DNA of 19,950 nucleotides from Ignavibacteriales bacterium. Lineage in GTDB: Bacteria; Bacteroidota; Ignavibacteria; Ignavibacteriales; Melioribacteraceae. The translations under genes were made by a program, and so were the position numbers. Below the pieces are notes generated by a model. That model was given only the letters and a program-made list of their open reading frames with translations, was not told where the DNA came from and searched no databases. The stretch is from NCBI GenBank assembly GCA_007280825.1, contig QYQI01000124.1, positions 1-19,950 of the forward strand. The letters run 5' to 3'. Below are positions 1 to 7,695 of the stretch, one piece after another (within the stretch, counting starts at the first letter, position 1; each line of letters begins with the position of its first letter).

Positions 1-2225
1 CGCATTGAAAACATTTCGGAATTATCATTGCCCCACGATTTATTTGGAGTATCGCCCATTATGAAAATTGTTTCCCCGCCATTCATGATTTGTTCATGTG
101 TAAAGTAAGGATGTTCATAAATTTTACCGTTTGAAGAAGCGAACTGAATATATTTGTTCTCATCGGAAGCATTCACCGTATGAATTACAAATTTTTTACC
201 GTTTTCCAAATTGATCGTAACTTTATCAAAGATGGGTGAACCAATTGCATAAATATTTTGTCCCGGTGTTACAGGATAAAAACCCATTGCTGAGAAAATA
301 TACCACGCTGACATTTGTCCGCAATCGTCGTTGCCGCATAGTCCATCTGGTTTTGATGTGTACAACTTTTTCATAATCTCTCTAACATGCCATTGAGTTT
401 TCCATGATGCACCGGCATAATTATATAGATAAGCAAAATTGTGTGAAGGTTCATTTCCGTGTGCGTATTGTCCAATCAATCCGGAAATATCAGGCTGAAA
501 TCTTCCTTCGAGTTTATCAGACTCAGCAAATAAACCGTCAAGCTTTTTAACAAAATTTTCATTACCGTCGTAGAGATCAATCAAACCTTTCAGATCGTGA
601 GGAACAAAAAAACTATACTGCCATGCATTTGCTTCTGTGTACTGTTGTGTAACTGCTTTCGGTTCGAACGGAGTAATCCATGAACCATCGGACATTTTTC
701 CGCGCATGAAACCGGTTGTTCTATCAAAAAGATTTTGATAAAAAAGAGAACGCTGGTTATATTTTTTATAATCTTCTTTAGCACCAACCTCTTTTGCTAA
801 TTGAGCAATACACCAATCATCATAACAATATTCAAGAGTTTTGGAAACGGATTCATTTTCTTTATCAGCAGGGACAAATCCGCGCTCTCTATATAGTTTT
901 TGTCCGTTCTGATCGCGTTCAGCGCTTACCTTCATTGCTTCAAGAGCTTCCTTAGCATTGAAGCCGCGGAGACCTTTCATGTAAGCATCAAATATTACAG
1001 GAACGGAATGATAGCCGATCATGCACCAAGTTTCGTTGCCGTCGAGTTCCCAAACAGGAAGTAAGCCGCCATCTTTATATTTAGCTAAAATTGATTTTAC
1101 AAAATCACCGGCTCGTTTTTGATCTATGATTGTAAAGAGTGGATGTTCGGCGCGGAAAGTATCCCATAAAGAAAAAACCGTATAATGATCATAATCTCTA
1201 GCTGTGTGAATCTTGCGGTCCATACCGTAATATTTCTTATCAACGTCGGTAAATAAGTTTGGAGTTATTAAAGTATGATAAAGAGCGGTATAAAAAATCT
1301 TTTTTAGATCTTCGTTTTTACTTTCAACTTGAATCCGGTTTAGTTCTTTCTCCCAAATCTCTTCTGCGTGTGCTTTGATTTTTTCGAAATCAAAATTTGG
1401 AATTTCTTTTTCAAGATTTTTTCTTGCGCCCTTGATACTCACAGCGGAAATACCAACACGGATAAGTATTGCTTCGCCCTCATTAGTTATAAAGCGCAGA
1501 TAAGCTTTTATATTTCTGCCCGATGCTTCACGGCTTCCTTCTTTGAGAACGTCATTCGTAACTGTTCCGAATTGCGTAATCGGTTTTGAAAATTCCGCTA
1601 CAAAATAAATAGAATGTTCCTTAGCCCAGCCGTGTGATTTTCTCATTCCTTCAATTCTGTTGTAGCTTACAACTTTTATATATGCTTCTCTGTCGGAATC
1701 AAGTCCGTGTTGGAGATCAATAATAATATTCGAGCCGTAGCTTTTAGGGAATGTGTACTTATGCAAACCCGCCCGCAACGAAACAGTTAGTTCGGCTTTT
1801 ACTTTGTAGTCATCAAGATAAACGCTGTAGTAACCTGGAGAAGCTATTTCATTTTCATGTTTGAAACGTGAACGATATCCTTCGCCGGGTTTCAATTTAC
1901 TTCCAGGGGAAAAATTTAAATCGCCGACGGTCGGCATAAATAAAATATCAGCTAAATCTGTTGCACCTGTTCCGCTTAAATGGGTATGACTGAAACCCAT
2001 GATTGAATTATCGGAGTAATGATAACCGGAACACCAATCCCAACCTTCGATTCCAGTATCCGGAGAAAGCTGAATCATTCCAAACGGGAGAGTCGCACCG
2101 GGATAAGTATGACCGTGTCCGCCTGTTCCAATAAATGGATCAACATACTCGATAAGTTTTTTGTTTTGAGAAAAAATGTTAGAAAAAATAAAAATTGATA
2201 ACAGCAAAAAGATTTTTTTATACAT
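1..2225 (-). CDS. GH92 family alpha-mannosidase, secreted (C-terminus cut by window edge)
   Basis: Glycoside hydrolase family 92 exo-acting alpha-mannosidase (family knowledge: Ca2+-dependent, often alpha-1,2, trimming mannans or N-glycans outside the cytoplasm). The frame is open from an ATG at 2225 to the left edge, giving about 741 residues. GH92 proteins are usually about 740-780 residues, so only a short tail is missing. Visible features are a signal peptide (MYKKIFLLLSIFIFSNIFSQ), the N-terminal VDPFIGTGGHGHTYPGA motif, GFSHTHLSGTG near residue 75, SLWDTFRAEHPL in the middle, HGNEPSHNFAYLY with the likely catalytic acid E592, and GNDDCGQMSAWY with the acidic pair D633/D634, then AMGFYPVTPG. 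There is no Shine-Dalgarno sequence. The upstream spacer holds a decayed fragment rather than a partner gene. Exact substrate linkage cannot be read from sequence. Confidence 0.93.
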   Translation of the reverse strand, partial: MYKKIFLLLSIFIFSNIFSQNKKLIEYVDPFIGTGGHGHTYPGATLPFGMIQLSPDTGIEGWDWCSGYHYSDNSIMGFSHTHLSGTGATDLADILFMPTVGDLNFSPGSKLKPGEGYRSRFKHENEIASPGYYSVYLDDYKVKAELTVSLRAGLHKYTFPKSYGSNIIIDLQHGLDSDREAYIKVVSYNRIEGMRKSHGWAKEHSIYFVAEFSKPITQFGTVTNDVLKEGSREASGRNIKAYLRFITNEGEAILIRVGISAVSIKGARKNLEKEIPNFDFEKIKAHAEEIWEKELNRIQVESKNEDLKKIFYTALYHTLITPNLFTDVDKKYYGMDRKIHTARDYDHYTVFSLWDTFRAEHPLFTIIDQKRAGDFVKSILAKYKDGGLLPVWELDGNETWCMIGYHSVPVIFDAYMKGLRGFNAKEALEAMKVSAERDQNGQKLYRERGFVPADKENESVSKTLEYCYDDWCIAQLAKEVGAKEDYKKYNQRSLFYQNLFDRTTGFMRGKMSDGSWITPFEPKAVTQQYTEANAWQYSFFVPHDLKGLIDLYDGNENFVKKLDGLFAESDKLEGRFQPDISGLIGQYAHGNEPSHNFAYLYNYAGASWKTQWHVREIMKKLYTSKPDGLCGNDDCGQMSAWYIFSAMGFYPVTPGQNIYAIGSPIFDKVTINLENGKKFVIHTVNASDENKYIQFASSNGKIYEHPYFTHEQIMNGGETIFIMGDTPNKSWGNDNSEMFSM

Positions 2226-2311
2226 AATAATCACCGCTTTGTTATTTAGTTAAGAAGCATGAGCAATGAAGAATATTATTTTAAATAAAAATTGCTTGTC
2301 CGTATAATTCT

Positions 2312-2501
2312 TCAGCTAATGCCCGGACATTCATATTCCAACTTCAATAATTGATCGCCCCCACTTTCAAAGTACAAAATTTTATAGGATATTTCCATTT
2401 TTGCCGGTTTGGGTATAATTGTAATAAATGCTTTTTGATAGGTATGATTTGGTATGACGAATAGAATCAAAGTAAAAAGAATTGTAACAATCTTTTTTCA
2501 T
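2312..2501 (-). pseudogene. Decayed secreted-protein remnant (signal peptide joined to a PA14-like end)
   Basis: Seen on the minus strand: an ATG at 2501 followed by six A's. If one A is ignored, the frame reads MKKIVTILFTLILFV, a convincing signal peptide. It then runs on to PAKMEISYKILYFESGGDQ and LLKLEYECPGIS and stops at 2312-2314. The YFExGG...LxLxYxxPGI pattern resembles the last strands of PA14-type carbohydrate-binding domains (family inference). A signal peptide joined almost directly to a domain end, with a homopolymer frameshift, suggests a gene that lost its middle by deletion. In the overlapping frame a 17-residue peptide beginning MNVRALAEELYGQ also looks protein-like. The rest of the 2226-2676 spacer shows nothing I can assign. 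A chance AT-rich reading remains possible. Confidence 0.32.
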
Positions 2502-2676
2502 TATAGAATCCGTGCTAAGGTTAACGCTCTAAACAGAATCATTGTAGGATATTCTAAGTTTGTCATTAAGTGCTGATATTTTAATAATAAAATCCATAAA
2601 AATTAGGAGAGAGAAAAGAAGTTTATTAAACAAAGTTTTAAGCTTTCATTTAAAGATCTTATAAAGACAATATTTT

Positions 2677-3126
2677 TTACTGGTTTATTCCAAACTGTCC
2701 CAAATGATGTGTAAAATGTTTCTCATGAAAGACATCCCATTCGTTTTTGTTGAGTTCGCCAAAAGTGGGATTAACTAAAGTAGCATCGGGGTGTTCTTTA
2801 AAGTATTGGTAATAATCCTCTAATTCTTTCTCTAGGACTAATTTTGCTTCTTCTAGATTATTATGTTTTAAAGGCAACAAACCTTCACCGATAAGCGGAT
2901 TAATAAATCCTTTCGGTAAAGGTCTTCCGCTCATTAAAAATCTTTTTAGTGTTGGAATCTTTTCTGGTGGATTAAAACAGCCGACGTTTAATTTACCGCT
3001 ACTCATTCTAACTGCCAAAATTAAATGCTCTACCATATGTTGAGCAGACATTTTTCCCCACAACTGTTTTGTATCTTTATGTAAGTTGTTAAGAAGTTCA
3101 AGTTTATGTAAAAGTGGTTTATTCAA
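2677..3126 (-). CDS. DUF1569 / DinB-like protein
   Basis: A 149-residue cytoplasmic protein with no signal peptide or membrane helix. It has the two histidine-bearing helices of the DinB-like superfamily: WGKMSAQHMVEHL near residues 23-35 and HEKHFTHHLGQFGI at the C-terminus (about 134-147). In this family such His residues bind a divalent metal. The overall pattern, including NPPEKIP, GRPLPKGFINP and HPTFGEL-like (NPTFGELNKNEW) segments, matches DUF1569 proteins common in Bacteroidota, whose biochemical role is unsettled. The only start in frame before an upstream stop is a TTG at 3126, without a Shine-Dalgarno sequence. It is a stand-alone gene: the fragment just upstream on the same strand appears non-functional. 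Confidence 0.75.
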   Translation of the reverse strand: MNKPLLHKLELLNNLHKDTKQLWGKMSAQHMVEHLILAVRMSSGKLNVGCFNPPEKIPTLKRFLMSGRPLPKGFINPLIGEGLLPLKHNNLEEAKLVLEKELEDYYQYFKEHPDATLVNPTFGELNKNEWDVFHEKHFTHHLGQFGINQ

Positions 3127-3148
3127 ATTAATTCTTTCGAAATATTAT

Positions 3149-3286
3149 TTATTCTTGAGTTATTGGAACGCTTTCTTTATTTGTCCGAACCATTCTGGAA
3201 TAAAGTGAAAGACTAGGATCAAATAAAAATTTAAGCCATAACTTCATCCATGATTTATGTGAAATAAGATTATCATAAAACTCTTG
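3149..3286 (-). pseudogene. C-terminal coding fragment of an unidentified gene
   Basis: The minus strand carries a 45-codon open stretch ending in TAA at 3149-3151. Its composition looks like real protein, with WMKLWLKFLFDPSLSLYSRM followed by VRTNKESVPITQE. There is no start at its head; an upstream TAA (3287-3289) precedes it. An internal ATG at 3247 would give only 32 residues. I read it as the remaining tail of a lost gene and cannot name the family. The remaining 3287-3559 part of this spacer shows no gene. It contains only a 7-bp hairpin (AAGAAAC/GTTTCTT, 3314-3336) and the presumed promoter of the sigma gene, for which I see no clear elements. Confidence 0.3.
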
Positions 3287-3559
3287 TTACTATAAGAATC
3301 ACTCATAGAATACAAGAAACAAACAACTCGTTTCTTCAACGTAATAAGCTATAGTGACTAAGTCAATTCTATGGAGAGGTAGTATCTTATAATTTAGTTA
3401 TAGAAATAGAGGTTCGTAGATTATAGTAGAGGAGATATCAATTTTCGCTTGATGGAAAGTCATTTTATTTATATCATATTTGTGTAATAATTAAAAAATT
3501 TGTTTTATTCCAATTAATCCGCCTTTTACACGGTATTTAAATAATATTAAGACGATGCT

Positions 3560-4069
3560 TTGACAGTTGATAACACAAACTATGTGGAATATTTGATCGA
3601 ACATTCCAAAGAAGGAAGAAAGCGATCGTTTATTGATTTATGTGAGATTAATCTTAGGAACGTATACACTATTGCCTACCGTCTCCTTTCCAATGAGGAT
3701 GAGGCACAAAAAGTTACACTTCATACTTTTGTAAAATCATGGGAAAAAATAAAAGAATATAATAGCAAAATTCCTTTCTCTATTTGGATGAAGAATACTG
3801 CTATAGAATATTCTATTATAGTGCTCAATAATAGAGATGCAGATTATACTGAAAGGAAAAGACCGATTAAAAGTTCTTCCGAGCAGGAATTTTTAGAAAG
3901 CCACATATTGTCACTTCCCAAAGATGATAGAATCATTATTATACTTCATGATATCGAAGGATACAGCTACAAAGAAATTTATAATTTTTTTGAAAATTTA
4001 GAGATTGATGAAATAAAAAGTAAGTTAATTAATACCCGCGAATATTTGATAAATAAGATATCCGTATGA
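3560..4069 (+). CDS. ECF-like RNA polymerase sigma factor (divergent)
   Basis: A 169-residue protein with the layout of an extracytoplasmic-function sigma factor. A region-2-like segment (about residues 15-75) has NLRNVYTIAYRLLSNEDEAQ and HTFVKSWEKI. A region-4-like segment (about 112-165) has LPKDDRIIIILHDIEGYSYK followed by a helix-turn-helix-like stretch and INTREYLINKI. The sequence is divergent: the region-4 recognition helix lacks the usual EIA..L..S...VKSRL.RAR pattern, so promoter specificity cannot be guessed. The start is a TTG at 3560; an in-frame stop lies just upstream, and the next option is a GTG at 3584. The stop overlaps the start of the next gene (ATGA, 4066-4069), a translational coupling typical of a sigma/anti-sigma pair. 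That context is the strongest support for the assignment. Confidence 0.78.
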   Translation: MTVDNTNYVEYLIEHSKEGRKRSFIDLCEINLRNVYTIAYRLLSNEDEAQKVTLHTFVKSWEKIKEYNSKIPFSIWMKNTAIEYSIIVLNNRDADYTERKRPIKSSSEQEFLESHILSLPKDDRIIIILHDIEGYSYKEIYNFFENLEIDEIKSKLINTREYLINKISV

Positions 4070-5301
4070 ATTGCGAAGAAATAAAAATTGGACTCCATGA
4101 TTTTGTAGATGAACTTTCCGATGATATTATGAAACATGAAATTGAAGTTCATTTACGCACTTGTGATAAATGCTTTAATGAATACAAGAAGCTAAAAAAT
4201 CTTTTCGATAAACTAAAAGATCTTACTCATACTGTAGAACCACCCTCAGGAATAATCCAAGCATTATCATCAAAACTTCTGGAAAATAGTATAAAGGACG
4301 ATTTAAAAGAAAAGATTGCTTCGGATCCCGGAAAAATTAAAGAAGAGCAAATTAATCTTGAAAAAAGTATTCTGGAATCTAGCGGTGCCATGCGAAAAAG
4401 TATTTTATCAATGACTTTAATGGCTACGGGGGTTTCCAAATCACTTCCCATACGTTCACGCTTAAATTGGTCTAAAATTATTTTGATTCTTTTACCGTTT
4501 GTACTTCTCGGTGTAGCTTATATCGTTTATGATTTGCAAAAAAATAACTCACCATGGAAAATAGAAACTGCAGTGGGCAGAATACTTATTGACGGGAAGG
4601 AAAATATCACGGGAACGATTTCTGAGAATGAAAGTTTATTAAGCAGCGACAATTCAAAAGCGGAAATTCTAATACCCCATGTAGGAAGTATTGAAGTCAA
4701 TCAGAATTCAATAATAATTTTGAAAAAAGCCAAGGATGGCGACAATAGAATTACGTTAGAAAAAGGTTCTGTGAAGATCAAAAATGTTTCTAAAGAACCG
4801 GATTTTGCCATAGATCTAAAAAATAGTTCCATAATTGATCGGGGTGGTGAGCTCACTGTTTCCGTTGATGAATATGGGAATGCTAAAGTCTCCGCAAAGA
4901 TTGGTTTTACGGAAATTAATAATAATAGTGAAAACTATTTTCTTAGTGAAAAATATGTCTGCGATATTATGAACGGGGAAAAACCCGGAACACCTTACCG
5001 TTCAGATGCACCGGATACATTGATAAAGGAAATAAAAAACTTTGATTACAATAATGGCGGCGATAATTCTATTGATAATATTATTTCTACGGCACGGAAG
5101 TCAGACATGTTAACACTTTTGGCGATTATTCCACGTGCTTCTCAAACAAAAAGAAAAATTTTGTTTCAAGCAATCACTAATCATTTTCCACCGCCGGCTA
5201 ATGTTACTAGAATGGATATTTTAAATGCCAACAAAAAAATGCTGCATTTATGGTGGGAAGAAATCAGAGAGCAGTTAAAATCTATTTCTGATCGTAAGTA
5301 A
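4066..5301 (+). CDS. Anti-sigma factor with zinc-finger and FecR-like domains
   Basis: A 411-residue membrane protein likely to hold the preceding sigma factor inactive. The N-terminus is a zf-HC2/ZAS-type anti-sigma module with C3, H29, C33 and C36 (HLRTCDKC, the H-x3-C-x2-C signature). A linker of about 100 residues leads to one transmembrane helix at about 137-156 (KIILILLPFVLLGVAYIVYD). A FecR-like beta-rich domain follows at about 164-300 (WKIETAVGRILIDGKE; NRITLEKGSVKIKN), presumably periplasmic. The last 85 or so residues form a separate helical segment with a FPPPANVTRMDIL motif and MLHLWWEEI. I believe the same arrangement recurs at the ends of FecR-like proteins in Chlorobi/Ignavibacteria, but this is recollection, not a search. 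Classical Fe(c)I/FecR systems do not carry a HC2 finger, so this is a combined architecture. The 3' end overlaps the opposite-strand lipoprotein gene by 20 bp. Confidence 0.8.
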   Translation: MNCEEIKIGLHDFVDELSDDIMKHEIEVHLRTCDKCFNEYKKLKNLFDKLKDLTHTVEPPSGIIQALSSKLLENSIKDDLKEKIASDPGKIKEEQINLEKSILESSGAMRKSILSMTLMATGVSKSLPIRSRLNWSKIILILLPFVLLGVAYIVYDLQKNNSPWKIETAVGRILIDGKENITGTISENESLLSSDNSKAEILIPHVGSIEVNQNSIIILKKAKDGDNRITLEKGSVKIKNVSKEPDFAIDLKNSSIIDRGGELTVSVDEYGNAKVSAKIGFTEINNNSENYFLSEKYVCDIMNGEKPGTPYRSDAPDTLIKEIKNFDYNNGGDNSIDNIISTARKSDMLTLLAIIPRASQTKRKILFQAITNHFPPPANVTRMDILNANKKMLHLWWEEIREQLKSISDRK

Positions 5302-5776
5302 AAATTGGTGTGGAAACATATCTATAAATCTTCCAAGAGCCGTCCTTTTGTTTTTTTAAGATTCTTATACCTTTTTCTGAATAAATCGGACTCAATTTCT
5401 TTTCTATAACATCCGGCATTAGAAAAGAATCGCTGCAAATAAAATATGCAAACTCTCCGGAAATATTTCCCTCATCAATTATTATTTCCCATTTTCCTTC
5501 AAGAAATTTTTTTTGGGAATTTACTATTTCATTACGAAGCGCATCAACTCCGGCAAGATCGTCGGAATCGGCGACAACACCTTTGTAGTCTAAATCAAAA
5601 AAAGAGAGTGTCTTCTCTAAATCATTGCTGTTGTATGCATCAGCAAAATTTTGAATAGTTTTTCGCGCATTATCTTCATCGGTGGTTTTAATTATTTTTT
5701 TTTCGGTTTCCGGAACCTCTTTTGTGCAAGCCGGGATCAGAACAAGAAACATTAGAACTGCAACAATAAGCCGCAT
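5282..5776 (-). CDS. Lipoprotein with NTF2/SnoaL-like domain
   Basis: A 164-residue predicted lipoprotein. The signal sequence MRLIVAVLMFLVLIPAC ends in a lipobox (LIPAC, lipidated C17). After a charged linker the mature part has the cone-shaped NTF2/SnoaL/DUF4440-like pattern: ARKTIQNFADAYNSNDLEKT, LSFFDLDYKGVVADSDDLAG, then strands WEIIIDEGNISGEFAYFICS and DGSWKIYRYVSTP. Such domains are often accessory or ligand-binding, and no catalytic role can be inferred. I chose the ATG at 5776; a TTG at 5788 would add four residues before the signal peptide core. The gene converges on the anti-sigma gene and overlaps its end by 20 bp. A divergently oriented candidate RNA lies upstream. Confidence 0.72.
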   Translation of the reverse strand: MRLIVAVLMFLVLIPACTKEVPETEKKIIKTTDEDNARKTIQNFADAYNSNDLEKTLSFFDLDYKGVVADSDDLAGVDALRNEIVNSQKKFLEGKWEIIIDEGNISGEFAYFICSDSFLMPDVIEKKLSPIYSEKGIRILKKQKDGSWKIYRYVSTPIFTYDQK

Positions 5777-5957
5777 TTCAAATTCCAATTATGATTAAAA
5801 AAGTTTTGTACAATTATAAGGATTATATGTTTTATGTAGGAAATTATTTTTGATGATTATTTGAAATCATAATAAAATTTAACAACTAGAGAAATAGGTA
5901 CCGAATTTTTACATACAAAAATTATTGTCTTTAATTTTCAATTATAATTTGCGAGTA

Positions 5958-6066
5958 TTACCTCAGTCACCGCGGTGATTCTAAATGAGTCGGAGCTATA
6001 AAATCACAAATGTGAGAAAGGGTTAGCTTTTATAGACAAAAGTCTAAAACTGCGGTGGCTTTTTAT
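5958..6066 (+). ncRNA. Candidate structured small RNA with terminator-like end
   Basis: The spacer 5777-6092 contains a compact set of nested complementary segments. A 9-bp closing stem pairs AGTCACCGC (5965-5973) with GCGGTGGCT (6052-6060) and is followed by TTTTTAT. Inside are a hairpin GATTC-TAAAT-GAGTC (5977-5991), an 8-bp stem CTATAAAA/TTTTATAG (5996-6003 with 6028-6035) enclosing TCAC-AAAT-GTGA (6004-6015), and an alternative hairpin TAGAC-AAAA-GTCTA (6033-6046) that competes with the 8-bp stem. Two stems each need one U-G pair that works only if the plus strand is the RNA. A TATAATTTG element at 5943-5951 would place the transcript start near 5958. It matches no riboswitch, 6S, SRP, tmRNA or ribozyme core that I can recall. 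The call rests on folding by eye. The rest of the spacer is AT-rich without features. Confidence 0.4.
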
Positions 6067-6092
6067 AAAATGTTTCTTGAAAACTGAACGAA

Positions 6093-7025
6093 TCAAAAAT
6101 GATAAGCGAAACCGAACCCCATACCATTATAATAATCCGGATAAATTGACCACGAAGAATTATCACCATCATTTTGTAAAAAATTATTTCTGCCCGAGAT
6201 AACCTTTCCAAACATATAACCAATTGCTACAGCTAATGGAAAATCGCTGAACCAATGCCATCCTCTTGCAACTAATCCAACACCAATTAAACCAATGGCA
6301 GAGTAACCTACCGGTTTAATCCAAGAAACTTCAGGATAATTATCTGCAATTACAGTTAGCACTGCAACAGATGTTGAAACATGCCCCGAAGGAAATGAAT
6401 AGTATTTAGTTTCATCTTGTTGATATGCTTTCAAATTTGGAAACGGTCTGAACAACCCATGAAAATGAGATGCTGATTGTGGACTTTCTCTGCCGCTAAT
6501 ATGTTTTAGAATTTGAACTGTAATTCCTGTTGCCAGCTCTGCTTCAACAATTTGAAGACCTGTTCGCATAGCTCTGTTGTCATTTAAAGCAAGACCAAAT
6601 CCGCCGAAAGCTGAAGCCATAATTAAATGAAATTCACCTCCGCCGAACCATGAAATATTTTTACTCCATTGATGTATTGCAGGGGAAGTTTTATAGCTTG
6701 TTCTAAATGGTTCAATAGTTTCGTGATCTACAGAGACGAGAAGCCCGGTTAAAATTGTTAATCCGGCAATAGTATTAATACTATTTGCACTAAAAGCATT
6801 TTTACCAAGAGAATAAAAATCATTAGGAAGTTTTGTAATTGGATCATGCCAATTAAATGTATTTGTGTTTTCTGTTTTTAAAATTGGCTGCACTTGCTGA
6901 AAAGTATGCAGTGGATCTTCGAATTGAAAGAAAAATAAACTCGGATCTTCTTGTGCGGATAACTTAACAAGAAAAACTGTACTTATAAAAAAAAGTATAT
7001 ATATAGCTCTAAGCTTCTGCTTCAT
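6093..7025 (-). CDS. PAP2-superfamily phosphatase, membrane
   Basis: A 310-residue protein with an N-terminal signal peptide (MKQKLRAIYILFFISTVFLV, cleavage near KLSAQ) and a C-terminal PAP2 core. The acid phosphatase motifs are visible in order: KHISGRESP (K174...R179), FPSGH (211-215, catalytic His), and ARGWHWFSD (R254, H257, D261). Family members remove phosphate from lipid substrates such as phosphatidic acid or undecaprenyl pyrophosphate at the outer face of the membrane. The third motif has only two residues between Arg and His, where the textbook motif has five, so substrate and activity are less certain. Hydrophobic segments near 82-98, 132-147 and 238-252 fit membrane helices. The ATG at 7025 lacks a Shine-Dalgarno sequence. 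It ends just before the candidate structured RNA on the opposite strand. Confidence 0.85.
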   Translation of the reverse strand: MKQKLRAIYILFFISTVFLVKLSAQEDPSLFFFQFEDPLHTFQQVQPILKTENTNTFNWHDPITKLPNDFYSLGKNAFSANSINTIAGLTILTGLLVSVDHETIEPFRTSYKTSPAIHQWSKNISWFGGGEFHLIMASAFGGFGLALNDNRAMRTGLQIVEAELATGITVQILKHISGRESPQSASHFHGLFRPFPNLKAYQQDETKYYSFPSGHVSTSVAVLTVIADNYPEVSWIKPVGYSAIGLIGVGLVARGWHWFSDFPLAVAIGYMFGKVISGRNNFLQNDGDNSSWSIYPDYYNGMGFGFAYHF

Positions 7026-7221
7026 TTTTAAATTATTAATAAATTTAATTGACTCATACGGAAAGAATCGGTCAAAATATAATTAAAAAAGTCATCTCTC
7101 CACAAGATTCTTTATTATATAATGAGACGGGTCCAACCAATTAAAAAGAGTAGTTAAGACATGGCGGGAAAAGCGGTGACAAATAAATGTATAGTTCATA
7201 TCATCAAAACATTATTTCTTC

Positions 7222-7695
7222 TTAAAGTATAGGGTTGCTTAAAAAGAATTTTAGAATAGCTGCAACCATTACTATCTGATCTTTTGTAATCCCCAGTGTC
7301 TCTAATATTTTTTTAAGATCAATTATATCTTCACCATAAATATCAGACAGCATTCTTTTGGTTAGCGATTTGTTCTGCTCGAAAATCATTAGTTCGTCGT
7401 TGCTAAGTCCGCTGTTAAGATATTCTTGCGGAAAGCGGTAGATCATAAATTTTTCATCTGCAAATATTTTTTGATAAATTTTCAGATTTAAAGGAACCTT
7501 AAAATTATCTTGCAGAATTTCGAGACGATGGAGTCTTTCCGTATCTAAACTATTAGATTTAATACTTAATTGCTTCTTATCGCGCGGAGTAATCTTTTTA
7601 TTACTTAAAGTTTTGCTGGTATCATGTTCTGTTTGAGAAAACAATTGAGTTGTAATTATTATTAAGAGAAATAATGTCTCAAGGAAAAGCTTCAT
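7222..7695 (-). CDS. Small secreted/membrane protein, paralogue of upstream gene
   Basis: A 157-residue protein of unknown function. It has an N-terminal signal sequence (MKLFLETLFLLIIITTQLFS), a Lys/Ser-rich linker, a central stretch containing LNSGLSNDELMIFEQNK (about 93-109), and a hydrophobic C-terminus (about 141-157, IVMVAAILKFFLSNPIL). The SGLSxxEL......NK segment and the hydrophobic tail recur at nearly the same positions in the upstream gene product, so the two are probably diverged duplicates. The gene begins inside the stop codon of its partner (ATGA, 7692-7695), so they are co-transcribed and translationally coupled. I recognise no family. The 7026-7221 spacer downstream shows nothing assignable. 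Confidence 0.7.
   Translation of the reverse strand: MKLFLETLFLLIIITTQLFSQTEHDTSKTLSNKKITPRDKKQLSIKSNSLDTERLHRLEILQDNFKVPLNLKIYQKIFADEKFMIYRFPQEYLNSGLSNDELMIFEQNKSLTKRMLSDIYGEDIIDLKKILETLGITKDQIVMVAAILKFFLSNPIL

Noticed and set aside
1368..1589. Plus-strand open frame of 73 codons
   Set aside because: It lies entirely within the GH92 gene in another frame, and its translation shows no protein family features.
5967..5978. TCACCGCGGTGA palindrome as a repressor operator
   Set aside because: It is a perfect 12-bp palindrome, but half of it is better explained as one strand of the 9-bp closing stem of the candidate RNA, and no start codon lies near it on the plus strand.
5958..6066. Known riboswitch, 6S, SRP RNA, retron msr-msd or hammerhead ribozyme
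   Set aside because: None of the conserved core words (such as CUGAUGA with CGAAA, or the SRP GGAA-loop region) is present, and no reverse transcriptase gene is nearby.
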